10,016 bases of DNA from Candidatus Methanophaga sp. GoMg3.2 (GTDB taxonomy: Archaea > Halobacteriota > Syntropharchaeia > Alkanophagales > Methanospirareceae): assembly GCA_013180565.1 (NCBI GenBank), contig QBUN01000351.1, forward strand, positions 1 to 10,016. Direction: 5' to 3'. Made by a program: the position numbers and the translations under genes. Positions 5,659 to 10,016 of this stretch are shown here, piece by piece (positions within the stretch are counted from its first letter, which is position 1; every line of letters begins with the position of its first letter). Below the pieces are notes generated by a model. The model made no database searches and was not told the DNA's origin. It saw only the letters and a list, made by a program, of their open reading frames with translations.

Positions 5659-5786
5659 GTTGTATAGATGATAAAAGTAAACTAAACATCTCAAGTGGCA
5701 GTGTCGGACTTGTTATAATAAAAATGATAGCGATTTGCCAGAAATCATTAACTGAAAAGAGGATATTGAGGTTTGAGAGGAGGTAA
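5643..5786 (+). pseudogene. Out-of-frame C-terminal tail of the Gfo/Idh/MocA gene
   Basis: Read from TTA 5643, this frame gives LQSFLSCIDDKSKLNISSGS, then VGLVIIKMIAICQKSLTEKR, and ends at TAA 5784-5786. This is the expected family ending, 'E-L-x-x-F-L-x-C-I-x-x-x-x-x-x-x-x-S-G-x-x-G-L', joined to the upstream frame at 'IKW'. The combined protein would be about 320 residues, the usual family length. The tail has no start codon of its own in a useful place. Confidence 0.75.
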
Positions 5787-5821
5787 GATAAAAGGAAGAA
5801 AGGAGAAGAGAACTAAAAATA

Positions 5822-6700
5822 ATGAAATTTAGTATTTGTATGACCAATTATAATACGGAAGCGGTAATAGAGAGAAGCTTAGATTTAATCATCTCTAAAA
5901 TCAATCCTGATGAATTTGAGATAATGATAGTTGATAGTAAATCAAAGGATCATTCTTTAGATATTTTAGAACGGTACGCTAAAAAGTATGGAAATATGAA
6001 AATAATATCAAAAAAATGCTTACGAGGGCGAGGATGGCAAACGGCATTTGAACATTCGACAGGGGACACAATAATAATTGCTACTTGTGATACCATCTAT
6101 AATGATTTATGGATAAAATTAATACTGCTTTATGAAAGAGAAGGTTTTGATTTTGCTCTTAGCGCATGGTTTACACGGATTTACCCTCGAAAGTTGCTGG
6201 ATGATGTGGGTGGTTGGAAGAATTTACAGTACTGGGAAGATATTGAACTATTGAGTAGACTCGCAAAAAATAAAAAATGTAAGACATATCCGATAGTTTG
6301 TGGAGAAAATCTCAAAAGAAGGGCATATACAAACTTCTTTGAAAAAACTTATAGACGGTATCGAAGAGTTCATGACAAAGTGTTGATAGCTAAGCACATC
6401 CCTATATACCTCTGGATATTAGCATACTGGAAAATCAACCGGAAAGAACAGGGGTTGATTGGTACCTTAGGACGATTTGGATATCAAGTTGCAATATTAT
6501 TTGCTGCAAAAATAGTTAGCTGTTTTAAAAGCATATTTTTTGAGTACGGTAATATGAGATATCTGAATAATCTGGAAGAGACAGCGCTCGATTTAGGTTT
6601 AGGTGGTATAAAGGATATGCAAACTGAAAAAGGTGAGTATGACACAAAGGAAAAATGCATCGAAGCCTATAAAAAGGGGGATTGGGGGTATATTCCTTAG
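5822..6700 (+). CDS. Family-2 glycosyltransferase
   Basis: This is a 292-residue protein with a GT-A fold. The N-terminus SICMTNYNTEAVIERSLDLI is the nucleotide-binding strand-helix of GT2 enzymes. IMIVDSKSKDHSLDIL (D37) corresponds to the usual 'V-D-x-x-S-x-D-x-S'. GDTIIIATCDTIYN places the metal-binding acid at D90 in a D-T rather than a classical D-x-D setting. YWEDIELLSRL (E139/D140) fits the catalytic-base 'ED' motif. The C-terminal third is basic and aromatic (RRYRRVHDK, LWILAYWKI), with a weakly hydrophobic 194-245 stretch that could associate with the membrane. There is no clear polytopic region. A purine-rich tract with AGGAG at 5801-5805 lies 16 bases upstream of ATG, a loosely placed Shine-Dalgarno sequence. 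It is followed after 14 bases by the DPM1/GtrA gene, so the two probably form an operon. The donor and acceptor cannot be told from sequence. Confidence 0.85.
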   Translation: MKFSICMTNYNTEAVIERSLDLIISKINPDEFEIMIVDSKSKDHSLDILERYAKKYGNMKIISKKCLRGRGWQTAFEHSTGDTIIIATCDTIYNDLWIKLILLYEREGFDFALSAWFTRIYPRKLLDDVGGWKNLQYWEDIELLSRLAKNKKCKTYPIVCGENLKRRAYTNFFEKTYRRYRRVHDKVLIAKHIPIYLWILAYWKINRKEQGLIGTLGRFGYQVAILFAAKIVSCFKSIFFEYGNMRYLNNLEETALDLGLGGIKDMQTEKGEYDTKEKCIEAYKKGDWGYIP

Positions 6701-6714
6701 ACGAGTGGTTTTAA

Positions 6715-7869
6715 ATGATGAAAGGCCGTTTAGATATGAGATGCTATAAAGTACCATCAACAATAAATGAAGGAAAGAAGGAACAAATCTTAAGGCTCAG
6801 TCTTATCTCTATAATTATTCCCACTTACAACGAGAGAGAGAATTTGGAACGTATCATTGACAGAATCTTTAACGTTCTTTGTGAAAATGAACTGAATGGC
6901 GAGGTGATTGTAGTGGATGATAGTTCTCCTGATGGAACAGGCAAGCTTGCAGACCAGTTAAAAAAACAATATATGTTAGAAGTACTACATAGAAAGGATA
7001 AAAGAGGCTTATCTTCTGCTGTATTAGAGGGATTTAAAATAGCAGATGGTGATATTATCGGCGTGATGGATGCAGACCATAGTCATCCACCAGAGTGTAT
7101 CCCCAAATTGGTAGAACCAATAAAAAAAGGGAAAGCAGATATGGCGATTGGAAGCAGATATATATCAGGAGGGAGCATAATAAATTGGACTACAAAAAGA
7201 AAAATCGTTTCGAAATGCGCGACACTCATAGCAAGACCTTTAACAAATATTAAAGACCCAATGTCTGGATTTTTCTTCTTAAAAAGAGAGGTTATTGAAG
7301 GCATCGATTTCAGTGCTAAAGGATACAAGATAGGTCTTGAAATAATCGTGAAGGGAAACCACAAAAAAGTGATAGAAATACCCTACACATTTAGGGATAG
7401 GGAAGTAGGTAAAAGCAAATTAAATCCAAAGGAATATCTCAATTATTTATCTCATGCTCTTGGATTATATACATATAAATACACAACAACGTATCAATTT
7501 ACAAAGTTTTGCATTGTAGGGGGGTTTGGCGCACTCATCACCCTTGCAATTTTATATACTTTGGTAGAGTATGCGGGTTTGTGGTACATTCTTGCAGCAT
7601 CCATAGCTTTTGTAATCGCCGTTATTAACAATTTTGTCTGGAACAAGTTTTGGACATTTTACGATGCCAATATAAATGGTATGGGCTATCAATTTATGAA
7701 ATTTTTCGTTATCAGTGCTATTAGTCTTGGTATAAATCTTGCTGTACTTTACGCCTTAGTGGAGTACTTTTTTACATGGTATATGCTAGCGCAGATCATT
7801 GCAATTGTTTTAGCTACAGGTAGTAATTTCATCGGCAATAAGTTTTGGACTTTTCATGGTAAATTATGA
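6715..7869 (+). CDS. Dolichol-phosphate mannosyltransferase-like GT2 fused to GtrA membrane domain
   Basis: This is a 384-residue protein. Residues 30-245 are a DPM1-type GT2 domain: SIIIPTYNERENLERIIDRI, then VVDDSSPDGTG (D68/D69), MDADHSHPPE (the D-A-D metal site, 119-121), GSRYISGG (146-153) and DPMSGFFFL (181-189). The family transfers mannose or glucose from a nucleotide sugar to dolichol (or archaeal isoprenoid) phosphate. Residues 261-384 are a GtrA domain with four likely membrane helices, built as two ungapped 55-residue repeats (261-315 and 326-380), each ending in NF-x-x-NKFWTF. Fusions of DPM1 and GtrA are known in archaea and are thought to anchor the enzyme or help move the lipid-linked sugar. 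The start could also be the ATG at 6718 or 6736, because the first 29 residues are not conserved-looking and no strong ribosome site is visible. The product probably feeds N-glycan or surface-polysaccharide synthesis. Confidence 0.9.
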   Translation: MMKGRLDMRCYKVPSTINEGKKEQILRLSLISIIIPTYNERENLERIIDRIFNVLCENELNGEVIVVDDSSPDGTGKLADQLKKQYMLEVLHRKDKRGLSSAVLEGFKIADGDIIGVMDADHSHPPECIPKLVEPIKKGKADMAIGSRYISGGSIINWTTKRKIVSKCATLIARPLTNIKDPMSGFFFLKREVIEGIDFSAKGYKIGLEIIVKGNHKKVIEIPYTFRDREVGKSKLNPKEYLNYLSHALGLYTYKYTTTYQFTKFCIVGGFGALITLAILYTLVEYAGLWYILAASIAFVIAVINNFVWNKFWTFYDANINGMGYQFMKFFVISAISLGINLAVLYALVEYFFTWYMLAQIIAIVLATGSNFIGNKFWTFHGKL

Positions 7870-7910
7870 CCCCGAGTATTGAATATGGTATACAAGTTGT
7901 GATGATATAA

Positions 7911-7967
7911 TTCCAACAGTGGGAACTTCTTTTGGATATTCACGCAGGGGTGTACAAGCGAATATCC
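7911..7967. terminator. Inverted repeats between convergent genes, possible terminator
   Basis: Two hairpins lie here. TTCC (7911-7914) / GGAA (7922-7925) is followed by CTTCTTTT, a weak terminator for the plus-strand glycosyltransferase operon. GGATATTC (7934-7941) / GAATATCC (7960-7967) is an 8-bp inverted repeat, extendable with a bulge to CGC/GCG, that overlaps the stop codon of the minus-strand gene. The second could also be a protein-binding site or an element end. Confidence 0.4.
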
Positions 7968-8710
7968 GAGAGGTTAAAAGAACTTTCTGGACCAGACCAA
8001 CCATTTAACACGTGATACAGCCCCGCGACACTTATAACCAATTCAGCTGCTATCAATGAGAGGCCAGCATTATGTTTCTCAACCCTTGCTTTACTCCCTT
8101 CTAAAATTCTTACCTTTTTCTTCAAGTGATTTGATCTCTCAACGGATTCACAGATCTCCTGGATAGGAAATATGCTCTTTCTGAGGTTATACAATATAAG
8201 ATGTCCAAGATCCTCTACAATCTTTCTAACGTTCAAACCGTCTACGTAGATATGTTTCTTTGAAGCCATCACACGACCTAAAATCGGTTCCTCTCGCAGT
8301 AGCTTGCCGATTTTGTTCAGAAGAGGTATGTTCTGCTTAAGCCGTTTGATTCTCCTCCGTCCGAGATTCCTTTTTGGTTTTCCAATGATACGACCAGCAG
8401 CGACAATACCATGACTCAAGAATACCATTCCTGCAGAAATACGACTTGTCGTATGACCATCGCCTGTATATATCGTGACATCTTCCCCACAGATCTTTTG
8501 GACCTCCGCCATCACCTCAACAATGTTCATCGCTTCTGAATCTGTTGATCGAAAACCGCCTGAATACAGCGGGGACATATCGGTGGATACCGCCCTTAAA
8601 TCAGCCATGCCTATCGTGTGGTATCTGCCGTGATAGGACGCAAGGATGCTCTTCTTCCTCCCATTGATCCCCATCGTCTCTACAACAACTCCTTCAACGG
8701 TATTCGTCAA
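7940..8710 (-). CDS. Unrecognised 256-residue protein downstream of an intron remnant
   Basis: The frame starts at TTG 8710 behind AGGGGGTGGTAC, which could act as a Shine-Dalgarno sequence, and ends at TGA 7942-7940. An alternative start would be ATG at residue 13. It has no signal peptide. Visible features: an N-terminal beta-rich stretch (EGVVVETMGINGRKKSILAS, then SYHGRYHTIGMADLRAVSTD); strands ending in acids at D44 (STDMSPLY), D84 (IYTGDGHTTSR) and D157 (HIYVDGLN); a very basic patch, GKPKRNLGRRRIKRLKQ (110-126); and long C-terminal helices (185-235). Acids at strand ends plus a basic patch resemble nucleases or transposases, but I can assign no family. The reading frame continues in the upstream direction as NRGWYL before reaching the intron, so the gene may be the 3' exon of a longer gene whose 5' part is lost. 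Confidence 0.65.
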   Translation of the reverse strand: MTNTVEGVVVETMGINGRKKSILASYHGRYHTIGMADLRAVSTDMSPLYSGGFRSTDSEAMNIVEVMAEVQKICGEDVTIYTGDGHTTSRISAGMVFLSHGIVAAGRIIGKPKRNLGRRRIKRLKQNIPLLNKIGKLLREEPILGRVMASKKHIYVDGLNVRKIVEDLGHLILYNLRKSIFPIQEICESVERSNHLKKKVRILEGSKARVEKHNAGLSLIAAELVISVAGLYHVLNGWSGPESSFNLSDIRLYTPA

Positions 8711-8722
8711 GTACCACCCCCT

Positions 8723-8797
8723 ATTGGAGTATTGGCTCTGAGGTTACTATGAGCCCCCTCACAGAACAGGACTTGAAGTTTTCCCTCATCCGGCTCT
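8723..8797 (-). ncRNA. Group II intron domains V and VI (remnant)
   Basis: On the minus strand, AGAGCCGGATGAGG, a GAAA-rich loop and CTTCAAGTCCTGTTCT fold as the domain V hairpin (8797-8763), starting with the AGC triad of the catalytic stem. One C-U mismatch interrupts the lower helix, where functional introns usually have C-G. Domain VI follows with a stem GGCTC / GAGCC around ATAGTAACCTCA and an A-rich 3' side, AATACTC, that could carry the branch adenosine. Confidence 0.7.
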
Positions 8798-9190
8798 TCA
8801 GGAGTACATCATCTACTTTTGTTTTGATAGGGCATAGAAATGATATATCTTCGGTTTTGGCAATGGATTGAAAGAGAGAAAACGATTGAATTGACTCCAA
8901 TTATAGCTCTTCCTCTGGCTTCGCCGGTTTATCCATTTAAAGGCGAGTTCCGCCGTATGATAGTAGAAACTCTGTAATCCCTGTATATTGCCACTTATAC
9001 CGTAGTACTGGTAATGTCCAGTCATCTTTTGCGCTAACAATGGCCACCATAACTCCAATTTCGTGCGATTTCGAACGCCCTTTAGCCACAGATTCATTGT
9101 TTTCATCTTCTGCCTGAACTTCTTGCTAGATGTCTTTCGCCCCACTTTAAATTTACCGTTTTGGGTTTTATCGCAGTACAGGCTGTCCCA
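8723..9190 (-). mobile_element. Group II intron, 5'-truncated 3' part
   Basis: On the minus strand a maturase C-terminus (8813-9193) is followed by domain V-like (8763-8797) and domain VI-like (8723-8762) RNA, the fixed order at the 3' end of a group II intron. Domains I-III and most of the reverse transcriptase are absent. Homology stops near 9190, where the sequence changes to AT-rich non-coding DNA. The 3' boundary is judged from the domain VI ending 'ATACTCCAAT' and may be off by a few bases. It cannot splice or move by itself. Confidence 0.75.
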
Positions 9191-9193
9191 CAA
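8813..9193 (-). CDS. Group II intron-encoded maturase/reverse transcriptase, C-terminal fragment
   Basis: The frame encodes 126 residues. The pattern 'GKFKVGRKTSSKKFRQKMK' at 13-31, GHYQYYGISGN at 59-69, WINRRSQRKSYNW at 87-99 and PLPKPKIYH at 110-118 is the maturase (domain X) end of group II intron proteins, which bind the intron RNA and help it fold. Intact proteins are usually 400-600 residues, so about three quarters is missing, including the whole reverse transcriptase palm. The TTG at 9193 is only the first possible codon; family similarity starts at about residue 6 and no ribosome site precedes it. The fragment is probably not expressed as a working protein. The stop lies 16 bases before domain V, as in many intron classes. 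Confidence 0.85.
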   Translation of the reverse strand: MWDSLYCDKTQNGKFKVGRKTSSKKFRQKMKTMNLWLKGVRNRTKLELWWPLLAQKMTGHYQYYGISGNIQGLQSFYYHTAELAFKWINRRSQRKSYNWSQFNRFLSFNPLPKPKIYHFYALSKQK

Positions 9194-9409
9194 TTACTCA
9201 ACAACCAATAGAAATTATACAAAAGTACAAAAATCTAAAAAACGCTTTCTTTCTAACTCAATGCACATTTATAGCCAAAGTTTTCTCAAATTGCAAAAAT
9301 ATCACTTAGAAGAATGCGTATCTTAGTTTCAACCGAAATTAAACCGAAAGGTTTTTATTATTGCATGCACAACTGGTCTTTAGTTATAAAAATGAGGTGA
9401 TTGTAACGG
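9194..9409. other. Intergenic stretch between intron remnant and IS1182-like gene
   Basis: AT-rich with no convincing gene; a plus-strand frame entering from 9063 is only the shadow of the maturase fragment. Its right part holds AACCGAAA twice (9331-9338 and 9342-9349) and a small hairpin, AAACC-GAAA-GGTTT (9341-9354). These may mark the left tip of the IS1182-like element, or its promoter region. Confidence 0.4.
9351..9401 (+). promoter_or_regulatory. Promoter and ribosome site of the IS1182-like transposase
   Basis: A TATA-like GTTTTTATTA (9351-9360) after the purine-rich CCGAAAG would start transcription near 9384. GAGGTGAT (9394-9401) is a good Shine-Dalgarno sequence eight bases before ATG 9410. 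Confidence 0.5.
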
Positions 9410-10016
9410 ATGGTGATACGAAGCGATAAAATAGGGCAATCTTGGCTATTGCCCCTTGCTGTTAGTGAACTCATACCAGAAGATCATACTTGCAACTTGG
9501 TTAAAGTAGTTGTGGATAACATGGACGTTGGTGAAATTGAACAGAAGTACAGGTCTGGACCGGGCAATCCTGCATATTCACGGCGGATGTTGCTAAGAAT
9601 AGTGATAATGGCTTCTCTTGATGCCATTTGGTCTTCGAGAAAGATAGCAAAGCTAGCTCATGAGAATGTAGTGTATATGTATATAACAGGGCATGAGAAG
9701 CCCGATTTCCGAACGATATGCAATTTTAAAAAGGAGTGTGAGGAACTAATTGAAACAGCGTTCAAGGAAACCGTCACGATTGCTAAAGCATTAGGAATAC
9801 TCAACTTGGAGCACATATCAACCGATGGTACCAAGATGAAAGCAAATGCTTCAAACAACCACACGCTGAGTAAGGAAGAGATAGAGAGGATAAGAGGAAT
9901 AATAGCGAGAGGGATTGCGATAGATAAAGAGGAGGACAAGCTCTACGGAGATAAGAGAGGTGACGAGCTGCCTCCCGAACTCAATACGCAGGAGAAGATT
10001 CGTGAGAAGATAAAGG
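9410..10016 (+). CDS. IS1182-family transposase, N-terminal part, runs off right edge
   Basis: 202 codons are open to the window end, starting at ATG 9410. The N-terminal domain matches the IS1182/IS5-like plan: QSWLLPLAVSELIPEDHTCN, then EQKYRSGPGNPAYSRRMLLR at about 45-64, SSRKIAKLAHENVVYMYITG at 75-94, and PDFRTICNFKK at 98-108. STDGTKMKANASNN follows, with the first catalytic Asp at D139. After this comes a charged helical insertion (KEEIERIRGIIARGIAIDKE) as in the family, ahead of the second Asp, which lies outside the window. Within the visible part there is no frameshift or stop, so this copy may still be intact. The right end and terminal repeats are not in view. Confidence 0.9.
   Translation, partial: MVIRSDKIGQSWLLPLAVSELIPEDHTCNLVKVVVDNMDVGEIEQKYRSGPGNPAYSRRMLLRIVIMASLDAIWSSRKIAKLAHENVVYMYITGHEKPDFRTICNFKKECEELIETAFKETVTIAKALGILNLEHISTDGTKMKANASNNHTLSKEEIERIRGIIARGIAIDKEEDKLYGDKRGDELPPELNTQEKIREKIK

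Noticed and set aside
7934..7967. Inverted repeat as an end of a separate insertion sequence containing the 256-residue gene
   Set aside because: No matching partner of this repeat was found on the other side of that gene or near 9190-9350, so an element border is not supported.
9063..9326. Plus-strand 87-residue ORF across the intron remnant
   Set aside because: It is the antisense of the maturase C-terminus, whose motifs (GHYQYYG, WINRRSQ) are unmistakable on the minus strand.
9658..9939. Minus-strand 93-residue ORF near the right edge
   Set aside because: It is antisense to the IS1182-like transposase, which carries recognisable family motifs.

Overview
The window reads as euryarchaeal DNA. 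Promoters are archaeal TATA elements, often placed so close to the start codon that the transcript would be leaderless. The left edge carries an archaeal-type AAA+ ATPase. The other gene families, a secreted beta-repeat surface protein with N-glycosylation sequons and a dolichol-phosphate-mannose-synthase-like enzyme fused to a GtrA membrane domain, fit the same picture. A methanogen- or ANME-like genome would suit this gene mix, but that placement is inference from style, not from a marker gene.

Layout from left to right. Positions 1-160 (-) hold the N-terminus of an AAA+ ATPase leaving the window. Positions 236-550 (+) encode a small ribbon-helix-helix plus winged-helix regulator, followed by an overlapping tiny ORF. 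Positions 711-1170 are mostly non-coding and AT-rich, with a promoter and one doubtful small membrane ORF. Positions 1171-2373 encode a secreted protein with propeller-like, calcium-loop-like repeats, followed by a hairpin and T-tract terminator. Positions 2687-4761 are an insertion sequence whose transposase is split over two frames. Its ends, imperfect 22-bp inverted repeats, were found by eye. A sugar-metabolism and glycosylation cluster lies at 4825-7869: a Gfo/Idh/MocA oxidoreductase broken by a late frameshift, a family-2 glycosyltransferase, and a DPM1-like glycosyltransferase with a GtrA domain. On the opposite strand, 7940-8710 is a 256-residue gene I cannot identify. It sits directly against the 3' end of a 5'-truncated group II intron (maturase C-terminus, domain V and domain VI, about 8723-9190). 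Positions 9410-10016 are the start of an IS1182-type transposase that runs off the right edge.

The glycosyltransferases and the oxidoreductase probably served to build or modify a lipid-linked or cell-surface glycan. The nearby secreted protein has four Asn-X-Ser/Thr sequons and could be one acceptor, but that link rests on proximity only. The region is an accessory island under decay: two insertion sequences, an intron remnant, two frameshifted genes and a repeat array ending in a degenerate unit lie within 10 kb. I found no CRISPR array, rRNA or tRNA. The strongest candidates for something undescribed are the 256-residue gene next to the intron remnant, the small regulator/ORF pair beside the ATPase, and the unassigned two-frame transposase with a 23-bp palindrome against its start codon.
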